NCBI RefSeq assembly: GCF_022814725.1 | Contig: NZ_CP093442.1 | Location: 3,518,324 to 3,582,323 of the forward strand | Direction of reading: 5' to 3' | Length of the DNA: 64,000 nt | Origin: Bdellovibrio reynosensis | GTDB taxonomy: Bacteria > Bdellovibrionota > Bdellovibrionia > Bdellovibrionales > Bdellovibrionaceae | Program-made: the position numbers and the translations under genes | Notes under the pieces: model-generated | Seen by the model: the letters and a program-made list of their open reading frames with translations, nothing else | What the model was told of the DNA's origin: nothing | The model's database searches: none | Shown: positions 53,692-62,196 of the stretch, one piece after another | Layout: every line of letters starts with the position of its first letter | Numbering within the stretch: the stretch's first letter is position 1

Positions 53692-54176
53692 TACCAATAT
53701 TCGTTACTATCTAATTCCACATTTTTTGCAAAATCATAAACTTGATCCGGTGAAAGACCCGGATCATTGCGATGAATCCAATGCGGATAATACTTCACGT
53801 AATGAGTCCCAGCAAAAGTCATTGGTGTCGGTTCCATATTTAAGGCAATACCCACTAACTTTGAGCAATAGGTCTTTTGGTTATTCCAAATGAATTCATA
53901 ATCAAAAGGCAGGCCCATTTGAGTTAGCAGACCTTCTTCGCTGACTAAGCTGTCAGAAATAACAATTGTTTCGTCGCTTTTCTTTTTAACTTGAGAGATC
54001 GGCAAACGGCGACCACCTACGCGGGTGTCAGCTTCATACAAATAACCCTTATATTCCAAAGCCACGTGAAACCATTTCTGTGGGACCTGAGGGTGGGAGT
54101 AAAAATGCACCACCGCAGCTTGAGTATTTAAGGCCCAGAATAATAGAAATAAAATGACTGAGATCGTGGTTTTCAT
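53688..54176 (-). CDS. Exported papain-like (YiiX/YebB-type permuted NlpC) protein
   Basis: A 162-residue exported protein with a signal peptide (about residues 1-20, ending NTQA). WFHVALEYKGYLYEADTR carries the candidate catalytic His, and NNQKTYCSKLVGIAL the candidate Cys. This His-before-Cys order is that of circularly permuted NlpC/P60 proteins such as YiiX, which hydrolyse amide bonds in the envelope. The match is by pattern only. It overlaps the PhoD-like gene end by 4 bases. Confidence 0.6.
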   Translation of the reverse strand: MKTTISVILFLLFWALNTQAAVVHFYSHPQVPQKWFHVALEYKGYLYEADTRVGGRRLPISQVKKKSDETIVISDSLVSEEGLLTQMGLPFDYEFIWNNQKTYCSKLVGIALNMEPTPMTFAGTHYVKYYPHWIHRNDPGLSPDQVYDFAKNVELDSNEYWY

Positions 54177-54191
54177 GGGCCTGGAAATAAC

Positions 54192-54220
54192 AAAAAAACC
54201 CGGCTTTGTCAGCCGGGTTT
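54192..54220 (-). terminator. Intrinsic terminator after the second L,D-transpeptidase gene
   Basis: On the minus strand a 10-bp stem (AAACCCGGCT / AGCCGGGTTT, loop of 5) runs into a T-run. It lies about 25 bases past the stop codon at 54246. Confidence 0.92.
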
Positions 54221-54245
54221 CTAGATTTTACTATCTTATTTAGAA

Positions 54246-55001
54246 CTATTTCGTGAGAACCGCGTTGATCAGAGCGCCACCTTTAATAAGGTTGATCAGC
54301 GTTTTGTTGTTAGCTACGGATACCGCAGGGCAACCCCAGCTACGACCTTGTTTTACGTCTTTATCTTGAACATATTTCGCAGCATGGATTACTACAGCTC
54401 TAGAGCGTGCTCTTGAGTTTGTTGTAGAAAGACCGTCAAGTCTTAACGAGAACCCTTTGCTACCATAATAAGTTTCAGCAGTGCGGTAGTAACCTAGAGA
54501 ACTTGCGTGAGCTCCAGATGTGTTGCTGAATCTTTCTGCGATACCATCATGATCACGGTCAGAACCTGCACCGTGGGCTACGTGGATGGCCCAAACAGAA
54601 CCTGTTTTCATGTTGATGATGAAGAATCGTTTTTGTTTTGAAGATGATGAGAAGTTAATAACTGCTACATAATCTTGGTTTTTAAATTTAGATTTGTTCG
54701 CATCGAAATAAACTAAAGTGTCAGCAAGAGCTTTCGTAGGAACAATTCTTGTGGGATCAACGTAGTTGTACTTAGCTAAAACACCTTCACGTTGAGTTGC
54801 TGTTAAGTTTGCTGAAGCATCTGCTTCAAGGGGAGCCATTGTTGACTCATCGTTTGGAACTACTTGCTCTTGAGTCGTGTCGTCAGGAAGAGCCATATCA
54901 TCTGAGTTTTGTGCGCATGCACCAAGCGCTAAGAAAGAAGAAACTAGTACTACAGAGGCGAAACGTGAGAAGACATTTTTTTTCGTATCGTTAACTTGCA
55001 T
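54246..55001 (-). CDS. L,D-transpeptidase (YkuD_2) lipoprotein
   Basis: A 251-residue lipoprotein (lipobox LGAC, Cys29). It is a close paralogue of the first domain of the protein at 33725, sharing VDPTRIVPTKAL, INMKTGSVWAIHVAHG, LDGLSTTNSRARSRA, the catalytic His in VIHAAKYV, and SWGCPAVS with the catalytic Cys. It lacks the transglycosylase-like C-terminal domain. L,D-transpeptidases cross-link or edit peptidoglycan stems in the periplasm, on the cell's own wall or that of prey. GGAGGAT precedes the ATG, and the leader resembles that of the paralogue. Confidence 0.87.
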   Translation of the reverse strand: MQVNDTKKNVFSRFASVVLVSSFLALGACAQNSDDMALPDDTTQEQVVPNDESTMAPLEADASANLTATQREGVLAKYNYVDPTRIVPTKALADTLVYFDANKSKFKNQDYVAVINFSSSSKQKRFFIINMKTGSVWAIHVAHGAGSDRDHDGIAERFSNTSGAHASSLGYYRTAETYYGSKGFSLRLDGLSTTNSRARSRAVVIHAAKYVQDKDVKQGRSWGCPAVSVANNKTLINLIKGGALINAVLTK

Positions 55002-55244
55002 TAATCCTCCATTGGAATTCGTTGTGCGATGAACAAAGACTATCCAAGAAAAATTACACGCAGGAAAAAATCGTTACTCTAGCGTTAAAAATAGGACTTA
55101 GTTCTTAAGAAAGAAAAAGATCACTCATGACTTACTCAAAATGCTAATCGAAGGGCTTAAAAAATAGAGAGGATTCTCAGGTTAAAACCTAGTTTTTCAG
55201 AGGAGAATTTAAAGAAAATTACAGAGGAAAGTAGAGAGAAAATT

Positions 55245-55278
55245 AGGAAAAAATGCGAGTGATCGCGGACTCGCATTT
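55245..55278 (-). terminator. Intrinsic terminator after the trypsin-like gene
   Basis: On the minus strand a 10-bp stem (AAATGCGAGT / ACTCGCATTT) with an 8-base loop is followed by a T-run. It is separated from the stop codon by the 30-bp repeats. The 243 bases between it and the L,D-transpeptidase start (55002-55244) are AT-rich leader/promoter sequence in which I see no gene. Confidence 0.85.
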
Positions 55279-55280
55279 GA

Positions 55281-55370
55281 AATATCCCTGCTTCGCAAGA
55301 ATGTAGATGAAATACTCCTGCGAAGCAGGAGTGTAGATAAAATACTCCTGCGAAGCAGGAGTGTAGACAA
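55281..55370. repeat. Three tandem 30-bp units, each carrying a hairpin
   Basis: Units at 55281, 55311 and 55341 are exactly 30 bases long. Units 2 and 3 differ at one position; unit 1 is degenerate. Units 2 and 3 contain the perfect hairpin ACTCCTGC GAA GCAGGAGT. They fill the space between the stop of the trypsin-like gene (2 bases away) and its terminator, so they are probably transcribed as the mRNA 3' end. Confidence 0.85.
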
Positions 55371-55372
55371 GC

Positions 55373-56221
55373 TTAGTGAAGGCGATGTTGTTCTGCAATC
55401 CACGGAGAGAAGACTCCCACCTTTGCCGCCATCGAAGTGCTGATGCACTTTACTTTTCCATTCCAAGAATATTGTCCCACAACTCCAGACACAACGCCGA
55501 TCACTTTCACGGAACCATTTTCATCAAGGAACTGCGGGCCACCAGAATCACCACTGCAGATGAATGATTTATTATCTTTTGGGCTTGTGAAATAGCGATC
55601 CGGAGCTGCATTCCAGTTGTCAGCTAACTTAATCACACCTCTGTGAAGAGTTCCTGCTCCGCCAGTCACGATACCTTTACCGTGTTCTTTAGTTTTGCCG
55701 TACCCATAGACATAAACTGTTTTATTTCCATGGTTAGCATAGATGTCACTATCATAAGCCATCGTGTTGTAACCAGCCGGGATGCCGCCAGAGAAAAAGG
55801 CAATGGCGATATCGTTGTGAATAGAAATCTTAGTCATCTTATAATCGGGGTGACCGACAAAGACGGTTCCGATTCTTTTTTCACCCATGCTGACACCAAG
55901 TGCATTTTTCTTATTAGTGAAGTTGATACGAAAGCCCGCAATGTTCGGATTTTTAGTTTTATCTAAACAGTGAGCCGCTGTAAGAACGCTGCGCTCAGAA
56001 ATCAGTGTGCCAGAACAGATAGATATCGTAGAGCCAACGCCATTGTAGAATTCAAGTAGAACCACGCTTCGTGCGGCCTTCGTAGTTCTTTCAGTGATTT
56101 TTTCGCCATTAATAATGCCACTTGAATTTTCAAGATCAAAAGAACTGAAGTCGCTAGATGGGGCGCAAGCAGACAGCGCTAATGCAACAACAGACAACAG
56201 GAAAGAAAGCTTAAGCTTCAT
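55373..56221 (-). CDS. Trypsin-like serine protease lipoprotein
   Basis: A 282-residue exported lipoprotein (lipobox LSAC) of the chymotrypsin family S1. It begins its mature domain with SGIINGEKI and carries the full triad: His in SVLTAAHCLD, Asp in IHNDIAIAFF and Ser in CSGDSGGPQF. Disulfide cysteines are present. Bdellovibrios encode many such proteases for prey degradation; its substrate is unknown. The ATG at 56221 has GGAGC at 7 bases; a further in-frame ATG lies 12 bases upstream. Confidence 0.9.
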   Translation of the reverse strand: MKLKLSFLLSVVALALSACAPSSDFSSFDLENSSGIINGEKITERTTKAARSVVLLEFYNGVGSTISICSGTLISERSVLTAAHCLDKTKNPNIAGFRINFTNKKNALGVSMGEKRIGTVFVGHPDYKMTKISIHNDIAIAFFSGGIPAGYNTMAYDSDIYANHGNKTVYVYGYGKTKEHGKGIVTGGAGTLHRGVIKLADNWNAAPDRYFTSPKDNKSFICSGDSGGPQFLDENGSVKVIGVVSGVVGQYSWNGKVKCISTSMAAKVGVFSPWIAEQHRLH

Positions 56222-56352
56222 AGATAGCTCCATTTATTTAATGGGGCGAATATACCAGAAGCTGTTGAGGTTTTCCGTGAAACTAGGGAAATGATCCTTA
56301 TGTCACGAAACTCTTAGAATAAAGTAAAAGATCGTCTACTGTTTAAACAGCT

Positions 56353-56511
56353 TTAAACGTCTTTTGAGGGTTCCACGTGGCTTTCAATAGCCTTTTTAGC
56401 GACTTTACCCGTGATGCCGACCCATTCAGGCAGGAAGAACATAAAGGCCACATAAACCATTATCGAAACTAACGATACGATGCCCATTCCAAAAAATAAC
56501 CAAGTGCTCAT
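56353..56511 (-). CDS. Small single-helix membrane protein
   Basis: A 52-residue protein with one strong hydrophobic helix (MSTWLFFGMGIVSLVSIMVY onward, about residues 4-28) and a short polar C-terminus ending EPSKDV. AAAGGA lies 11 bases before the ATG at 56511; the frame extends upstream to 56556. Function unknown. It stands alone between the protease and an AraC-type regulator. Confidence 0.5.
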   Translation of the reverse strand: MSTWLFFGMGIVSLVSIMVYVAFMFFLPEWVGITGKVAKKAIESHVEPSKDV

Positions 56512-56655
56512 AAAAATTGTGTCCTTTCTTTTGTTTAATTCTAACTTCTTTGGCACTTAGAGCATAGAGACCCAGTTCTTAACTTATAGCACAAACTTCC
56601 CGAATCCTTTGAATTTGCAGACATCGTTGCTAGTATACCCCCCAGGAGAAACATC

Positions 56656-57519
56656 ATGCCTGATAAGAACCTCGAAAAACTCCATCCCATGCAAGATTTT
56701 GGCGTTGTGCCCAGTCTTCATTCGCCACTAAGAATCCAAAAGCTGGAGGATCGTTTAAAGCCCCTGGTTCCGTTTCCTCACAAGCACAGCTTCTATCATC
56801 TAGTCATTGTGATGAAGGCCAAAGGATGGCACGAGATCGATTTCCATAAGTATAATTTTGAAAAAGGCCGGGTGTTCTTGATGAAACCAGCGCAAGTGCA
56901 TTCATGGGTTTTAGAAAAAGGCGCTTCTGGTTATGTTATCGAATTTGAAGAAGACGTTCTGAAAAGTCATCCCACACTTTACGGAAAAATAAAAAACCTA
57001 GTTGAAACTTTGCCTGACAGTTTTTTGATCCCTACGGCAAATTTGAATAAGATAAAAACCGATTGTGACAAGATGCTGACGACATACCAAGACAAAGAGG
57101 AGTATTTTGAAGAGTCGACTTTATTAAGTCTCTTTTTAATGCTCTTTAGTTTTTCAAAGATTAACAAAATAAGTGAACCCCTGGTATCACCCATTGAATC
57201 ATTCGAATCCCGATTCAATAACTTACTTGAGGCGAACTTCCGCACACACCACGATGTCGAATTCTACGCCAAGAAACTAAACATCACCGCCAAAGCCTTG
57301 ACGATGAAGATGTCACGAAGAACAAGAAAATCAGCAAGACATTTAATCCAAGATCGATTGCTACTAGAAGCAAAAAGATTGCTAGCCTATTCCGATTTCA
57401 CGGTAGCAGAAATCGCAAGCCAACTCGGCTACGAAGACGCCAATTACTTTTCAAGATTCTTCAAAACCAAAACCAAAAAAACCCCACTAACCTTCCGAAC
57501 CACGGCCAAATCCCTCTAG
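56656..57519 (+). CDS. AraC-family transcriptional regulator
   Basis: A 287-residue regulator. The N-terminal cupin-type domain (FPHKHSFYHLVIVMKAKGWH, MKPAQVHSWVLEKG) would bind a small effector. The C-terminal double helix-turn-helix has AKKLNITAKALTMKMSRRTR and the typical end ASQLGYEDANYFSRFFK. It converges on a quinone oxidoreductase gene across a long inverted repeat. The target is not obvious; neighbouring divergent promoters are candidates. Confidence 0.9.
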   Translation: MPDKNLEKLHPMQDFGVVPSLHSPLRIQKLEDRLKPLVPFPHKHSFYHLVIVMKAKGWHEIDFHKYNFEKGRVFLMKPAQVHSWVLEKGASGYVIEFEEDVLKSHPTLYGKIKNLVETLPDSFLIPTANLNKIKTDCDKMLTTYQDKEEYFEESTLLSLFLMLFSFSKINKISEPLVSPIESFESRFNNLLEANFRTHHDVEFYAKKLNITAKALTMKMSRRTRKSARHLIQDRLLLEAKRLLAYSDFTVAEIASQLGYEDANYFSRFFKTKTKKTPLTFRTTAKSL

Positions 57520-57600
57520 GTGCCTGCTTCTTTTTACGGTTGCGGCGTGCCATTTCCCTATAGCTTGCTGCGGTGCAACCGTAAAAAGAAGCAGGCACCT
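57518..57600. repeat. Perfect 26-bp inverted repeat between convergent genes
   Basis: Arms 57518-57543 and 57575-57600 are perfect reverse complements over 26 bases (outer part AGGTGCCTGCTTC, inner part TTTTTACGGTTGC). The loop is 31 bases. The first base of the left arm lies inside the AraC-gene stop codon and the right arm ends 17 bases from the next stop codon. It is very likely a bidirectional terminator; its length and perfection also suggest a dispersed repeat. Confidence 0.88.
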
Positions 57601-57617
57601 TCAGGAGTGGGTTTTTT

Positions 57618-58595
57618 TTATGGAATGAGGATAGTGGCTCCCGTGGTCTTCCGTGATGTTAGGGCTTCGTGGGCTTTTGCTGCCTCTTTTAGTGGGTAGT
57701 GTTGGTTGATTTCTATTTTTATTTTTTTAGTCAGGACCATTTCGAAAACTTCTTCTGATGCGGCCTGAAGTTTTTCTGGGGTGTCTATGTAGCCGCCAAG
57801 GCTGGGGCGGGTGACATACAACGATCCTTTTTGTGATAGAATGCCGAGGTTGATTCCAGTCACAGGGCCTGAGGCGTTGCCGAAGCTTACCATGAGTCCG
57901 CGTGGGCTTAGGCAATCTAAAGAAGTTTCCCAAGTGTCTTTGCCGACACCATCGTACACGACCGGAACTTTTTTTCCTTCTGTTAGCACTTTTACTTTTT
58001 CGGCGACGTTTTCTTTTGAGTAGTTGATTGTGGCCCAGGCTCCGTGGCTTTTTGCTATTGCCGCTTTTTCTTCGGAAGAAACCGTGCCAATAAGTTTTAC
58101 TCCTAAAGCTTTTGCCCATTGGCACGCAATCAATCCCACGCCTCCCGCAGCCGCGTGGAATAAAATCGTTTCACCCTCTTTGATTTTATAAGTTTGGCGA
58201 AAGAGGTACTGAACAGTTAAACCCTTCAACATAACTGCTGCGGCTTCTTCAAAAGAAATGCCTTCGGGGATTTTTACTAAATGATGAGCTGGCATAGTGC
58301 GCTTTTGCGAATACGCTCCCAAAGGACCTTGTCCATAGGCCACGCGATCGCCGACTTTTAGGTGATTAACGGCACTTCCTACTTTCTCTATCACTCCGGC
58401 GGCTTCGTTTCCTAAGCCGCTTGGTAAGGAGACTGGGTAAAGCCCACCGCGATAATAAGTGTCGATGAAGTTTAGTCCGATGGCTTCGTGGCGAATTGTG
58501 ACTTCATTATCTTTCGGTTCAGGAACTTCAACAGATTCATACTTTAGAACCTCAACATCACCAGTGCTGTGGAAACGAATGGCTTTACTTTGCAC
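57618..58595 (-). CDS. qor: NADPH:quinone oxidoreductase (zeta-crystallin family)
   Basis: A 325-residue medium-chain reductase without the zinc-binding cysteines, as in Qor. Motifs are RHEAIGLNFIDTYYRGGLYP, GLGNEAAGVIEKVG, the NADPH motif HAAAGGVGLIACQWAKALG, and VVYDGVGKDTWE. It transfers one or two electrons from NADPH to quinones and so deals with redox stress. Length matches E. coli Qor (327). Confidence 0.92.
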   Translation of the reverse strand: MQSKAIRFHSTGDVEVLKYESVEVPEPKDNEVTIRHEAIGLNFIDTYYRGGLYPVSLPSGLGNEAAGVIEKVGSAVNHLKVGDRVAYGQGPLGAYSQKRTMPAHHLVKIPEGISFEEAAAVMLKGLTVQYLFRQTYKIKEGETILFHAAAGGVGLIACQWAKALGVKLIGTVSSEEKAAIAKSHGAWATINYSKENVAEKVKVLTEGKKVPVVYDGVGKDTWETSLDCLSPRGLMVSFGNASGPVTGINLGILSQKGSLYVTRPSLGGYIDTPEKLQAASEEVFEMVLTKKIKIEINQHYPLKEAAKAHEALTSRKTTGATILIP

Positions 58596-58758
58596 GAAGG
58601 CTCCTAACTTTTGGACGAAGTGAATATGTTAAAAAGTTTTTCACTTCATCAAACATACCATTTTTGAGATGTGCCATTTTAAAATGCATAAACGGATTTA
58701 GTCACTTTCAAAAAACGGACTGTTAGAATACTTAAAGAAACGTGCGGCAGGAGGCTTC

Positions 58759-59550
58759 ATGCGCATTTATCATTTAGTGACTGTACTATTGCTTTTATCA
58801 ACTCGTGCTTTCGCAAAATCAGATGCTAACACTTTGGCCGTTGGGCAGGGGATTGCAGCTCCGGCGGTGACTTCACCGATAAACTATTCAAATGGCTTCA
58901 CTCATGAAAACCCGGCAGTGGCAGCGACGTTGTCGGGTGGACAATTGTCGTTAGAATATGACACTGGAAAAGATAATGATGAAAACAATCAATCAGGTCT
59001 TGGCGTAGAGCTTGGTTATGGAAACGGCAATGCCGGAGCTATGGCAGGCTATTATAAAAGAGACTGCGAAGGGTGTGAAGGTCGCGCCGGCGGTATACTA
59101 GGTGTCGGCACATCTTCATTCGCGTTCGGTATCGGATATCGCGAAGAGAATAATTACTCCGCAGGTTTGTTATTTAATCAGTCGGGAACCCACCGTTTTG
59201 GTGTCACCGCTGACTTTGAAGATGTCGAAGAAGAAGGTCAAGACTTACGCACCATGGGTGTGGGTTATGCCTACCAGGGAAGTTCGTTCACCTTTGTCGT
59301 TGATGCTTCTAAGCGCGATGATGAGTCGGGTGGAACAAGTAACGATGTGGTTATGGTGACTCCAGGATTATTAGTAGATATTAGCAAAATCGCCGTATCG
59401 ATTTCATATGACATGTACTTAAATGATGAAAGTAAAGTCTATGAAGATGATGTGTGGTTTGGCGTAGCAATTAAGGGTTCCCTTGGACAACTTAATATCT
59501 ACCACGACTATGTAAATAATTGGGCGCTAGTTGGAGCATTTAGCTTTTAA
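58759..59550 (+). CDS. Exported putative outer-membrane beta-barrel protein
   Basis: A 263-residue protein with a signal peptide (about residues 1-19, ending RAFA). Alternating hydrophobic/polar strands fill the rest (LGVGTSSFAFGIGY, AGLLFNQSGTHRFGVTADFE), and the last residue is Phe (WALVGAFSF), a typical outer-membrane insertion signal. One CEGCEG Cys pair sits in a loop. No specific family is recognised. A perfect 12-bp palindrome CATTTTAAAATG is found upstream at 58675-58686. Confidence 0.7.
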   Translation: MRIYHLVTVLLLLSTRAFAKSDANTLAVGQGIAAPAVTSPINYSNGFTHENPAVAATLSGGQLSLEYDTGKDNDENNQSGLGVELGYGNGNAGAMAGYYKRDCEGCEGRAGGILGVGTSSFAFGIGYREENNYSAGLLFNQSGTHRFGVTADFEDVEEEGQDLRTMGVGYAYQGSSFTFVVDASKRDDESGGTSNDVVMVTPGLLVDISKIAVSISYDMYLNDESKVYEDDVWFGVAIKGSLGQLNIYHDYVNNWALVGAFSF

Positions 59551-59626
59551 GAACCACAGACTTAAACGTTCGCAAGAGTAGAGTTGTTCCTTCAATGAAC
59601 CAGCTAATTGCGCTAACACTGAAGTG

Positions 59627-60427
59627 ATGGCGCAGTTCAGTCTTGTCTTAGTTATTATTTTTAGCATTGCAACTGACTTTGCTTTTGCACAAAGAAAAAA
59701 GAAAGAGGGTTGCGAGCGTCGCTATATTGTCGACATGACTGACTTTGCGCCTATAGTGATTCGCACTAAAGGGAAGCTCACAGGAATTGCTCCGGATTTG
59801 ATTAGCGCATTAAGATCTAAAACCGGCTGCATTTTTATTGAATCTGAATTCAGCCTGCCTGAAATCGCCGACAAGCTTGTTCGGGGGAAGTCAGATATCG
59901 TTTTACTTGCGGCAAAAAAATCTGACATCGCTGCCACAAACTTCTTTGTTCCTCTTTATACGAACACGCGTGAAATCGTAGTTGCTAAAAGTGTTTTCGT
60001 TCCCAATAAAACCATCAATGACTACATCGATGATCCAAGAATAAAATTTGCACACCTGATCGGTGCGTGGAGTACGCTAGATCACGAAAAAGAAACCAAA
60101 CTTATAAAAGCAAATCGAATGATAGGAATTCCTGGCCCAGAGGAAGCTTTTGGTCTGCTTAAAGAAAAAAGGGTTCAAGCGCTTCTTTTTACAGGAATTG
60201 TAAATTCTTATTTTATTAAAAAACTAGAAATGGAAAATCACAGTGCCCGGGTCTATGACCGCACCGATAAGGTGGAGGTCGGCGCTATACTTTCAACGCG
60301 ACGAATGAATGACGATGAAAGAAGATATATGAAGCTTATCTTAGATGAAATTAAAGCCGATGGGACGCTTTTAAAAATTTTGACGAAATATGTGTCATAC
60401 GAAGATGCCAAATCAAGGCTGAAATAA
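59627..60427 (+). CDS. Periplasmic solute-binding-like protein (SBP family 3 type)
   Basis: A 266-residue exported protein with a signal peptide (ending DFAFA). The mature part follows the bacterial extracellular solute-binding pattern: YIVDMTDFAPIVIRTKGKLT, GIAPDLISALRSKTG, DKLVRGKSDIVLLAAKKS, and a C-terminal helix (RYMKLILDEIKADGTLLKIL). No transport genes are adjacent, so it may be an orphan receptor or sensor. The GTG at 59624 and the ATG at 59627 are both possible starts. Confidence 0.75.
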   Translation: MAQFSLVLVIIFSIATDFAFAQRKKKEGCERRYIVDMTDFAPIVIRTKGKLTGIAPDLISALRSKTGCIFIESEFSLPEIADKLVRGKSDIVLLAAKKSDIAATNFFVPLYTNTREIVVAKSVFVPNKTINDYIDDPRIKFAHLIGAWSTLDHEKETKLIKANRMIGIPGPEEAFGLLKEKRVQALLFTGIVNSYFIKKLEMENHSARVYDRTDKVEVGAILSTRRMNDDERRYMKLILDEIKADGTLLKILTKYVSYEDAKSRLK

Positions 60428-60450
60428 AAAAGGGGAGTCCATTCCCCCTT
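60426..60450 (-). terminator. Intrinsic terminator after the Cys/Arg/Tyr-rich protein gene
   Basis: On the minus strand AAGGGGG / TCCCCTT pairs over about 7 bp and runs into TTTTTT. It lies between the two convergent genes. Confidence 0.75.
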
Positions 60451-60474
60451 ACAAATAAAAACTTAAAAATTCTT

Positions 60475-61974
60475 CTAACGAACAATTTCTTGAACATGCA
60501 CGTGTTTCAAAACCACTGGCACGCCCTGATTAAGTCTTGGGTTTGTTCTAGTCGTTGTCACTCGCGCTGTAACCAGTTTTCTGTGACGAACTTTTTCATT
60601 TAAGATGGAAGTTGGCACACCTAAATCTTGCGCTAAATGAATTTTGAAAAATCCTTTGGTCGCCATCGGAGCACTTTCACGCAGGAATTCCTTTGTGGCT
60701 ACAACGGTTCCATTAGCATCACCAATTAAGATCTCAATCTTATAAATCGTATGTACACCTTCATCTGCAGGTGATTGGTCACGGAAAAGAAGTTTAGCGT
60801 CTGTAGTTTCACCGCGAATTTCAAAAGTGTTAATTTGATCTTTGCGCATATGAAGTTCTGCGTTCTTTAACGGTGTCACTTTTTTTATTGCCGAAAGAAA
60901 TTCATCCACAGTTCCAGATAACGGCAAACCTTGACGCTGAAGACGCAAATCCAATTGGTATTCTTTATTGTCTTCAAGAGCTTGGTCTAAACGAATTTCC
61001 ACTTGTTCCAAAGATGCAGCAAGTTCCCCAGCAACGATTAATTCATTCGATCCCACTTCCCGAATTTGATAAGCATAACGACTTAAAACTCTTGGCTTTA
61101 AACCTTGGTCAACGAAACGGATGATTGAACCATTGATGGTTTCTTCAAGCGCAAGACCTTTAATTGAAACTCGTCCTAATTGCTCGACGCTGTAAAGAGG
61201 AACTGCTTTTAAAGTGATAATAATTCCGCCGCCATGATTTTCTTGGCTGTCAACCTGATATCCAAAAATACTTTGTTTCACCGTAAAGCTGACTTGTGGA
61301 TTTGCTTCAGTACCACTTAGCACGATTTGGAAAGTTTCTTTTTCTTGTCCGGTTAACTGGGTTTCTGCAGGGAAGTTCACTGTTACTGGTACTGTGTAAG
61401 TGTGATCAAAGACGTCGCGGTAAACAGTCTTGCAGCAAACTTCTTTATCGCGGTAACGGGTGACAGTTCTTGTGCGAGCTTCCTGGCGATAACGAGTCAC
61501 CCAGCGGGATTTTGTAACAGGACGAGTTTTACGAACTTGCTCCCAGTGACATTCTCTTTCTGTTCTTGGTACGGTTTCGCAGACAGGCACTCGAGTGCAT
61601 TCTCGGCGAGGACCTCCTCCTGGCCCGTTGCCGGGTACGATATGGCAGTCTTCTTTATCTCGGCACACACGCTCATGACGGGTGCGAGTGTGACAGCGAT
61701 ATTCCTGATCCCAATAATCTTCATAGTCAGTATAAAATTCTTGGTGTTGGTAGGGCACATCAACATAATAAGTTTCAGTAGTTTCGTAAGGTTCTTGAAC
61801 CGTGTAAGGAACCTGGTGTGGTTCCTGACGATAGACGTCTTTAGTCAGGGACGCATTCAGACTTAACTGCGACTGACTGTTTCGGTTTAAGACGACTTGA
61901 GTCGTTTCAGCAAAGACGGTATTCGCGATCAACAGCACACTTAAAAGTGCAGCAGGTAAAGAAAAGCGGTGCAT
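60475..61974 (-). CDS. Exported Cys/Arg/Tyr-rich protein of unknown function
   Basis: A 499-residue exported protein with a signal peptide (about residues 1-22, ending NTVFA). The region about 28-190 has an odd composition: Tyr/Glu/Thr/Val repeats (VPYTVQEPYETTETYYVDVP), a Cys cluster (CHTRTRHERVCRDKEDC and CTRVPVCETVPRTEREC) and Arg/Thr/Tyr repeats (TRYRQEARTRTVTRYRDKE). The rest (about 190-499) reads as several beta-rich domains. I do not recognise a family. The ATG at 61974 has GGGGGAAC upstream, and the gene ends in a terminator. It could be a surface or periplasmic scaffold; disulfides are likely. Confidence 0.72.
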   Translation of the reverse strand: MHRFSLPAALLSVLLIANTVFAETTQVVLNRNSQSQLSLNASLTKDVYRQEPHQVPYTVQEPYETTETYYVDVPYQHQEFYTDYEDYWDQEYRCHTRTRHERVCRDKEDCHIVPGNGPGGGPRRECTRVPVCETVPRTERECHWEQVRKTRPVTKSRWVTRYRQEARTRTVTRYRDKEVCCKTVYRDVFDHTYTVPVTVNFPAETQLTGQEKETFQIVLSGTEANPQVSFTVKQSIFGYQVDSQENHGGGIIITLKAVPLYSVEQLGRVSIKGLALEETINGSIIRFVDQGLKPRVLSRYAYQIREVGSNELIVAGELAASLEQVEIRLDQALEDNKEYQLDLRLQRQGLPLSGTVDEFLSAIKKVTPLKNAELHMRKDQINTFEIRGETTDAKLLFRDQSPADEGVHTIYKIEILIGDANGTVVATKEFLRESAPMATKGFFKIHLAQDLGVPTSILNEKVRHRKLVTARVTTTRTNPRLNQGVPVVLKHVHVQEIVR

Positions 61975-62196
61975 TTTGTTCCCCCAAAATTTTGATTTCG
62001 TTCCAGGTCCTGGGAAAAGCAAGGTATATACCAATTTGCTTGGTGTCAGCTTGTCCTTATGAAATTAAGGAATATTAAGTATTTACCTAAAAAAGGTGCT
62101 TAAAACTTAGCCTCCTACAAATGTAAGTATTCGAATGCCCTAAGGTATTCAGTAAATTAATTAAAGTTCTAGTTTATATCATCCGATAAAGCTTTT

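Noticed and set aside
55281..55370. Possible CRISPR array
   Set aside because: The 30-bp units are directly abutting, with no spacers between them, and no cas gene is present.
55209..55466. An 85-codon minus-strand frame with a repeated STLLLRRSI motif
   Set aside because: It is read through the 30-bp repeats, the terminator and the end of the protease gene. The repeat peptide is a by-product of the DNA repeat.
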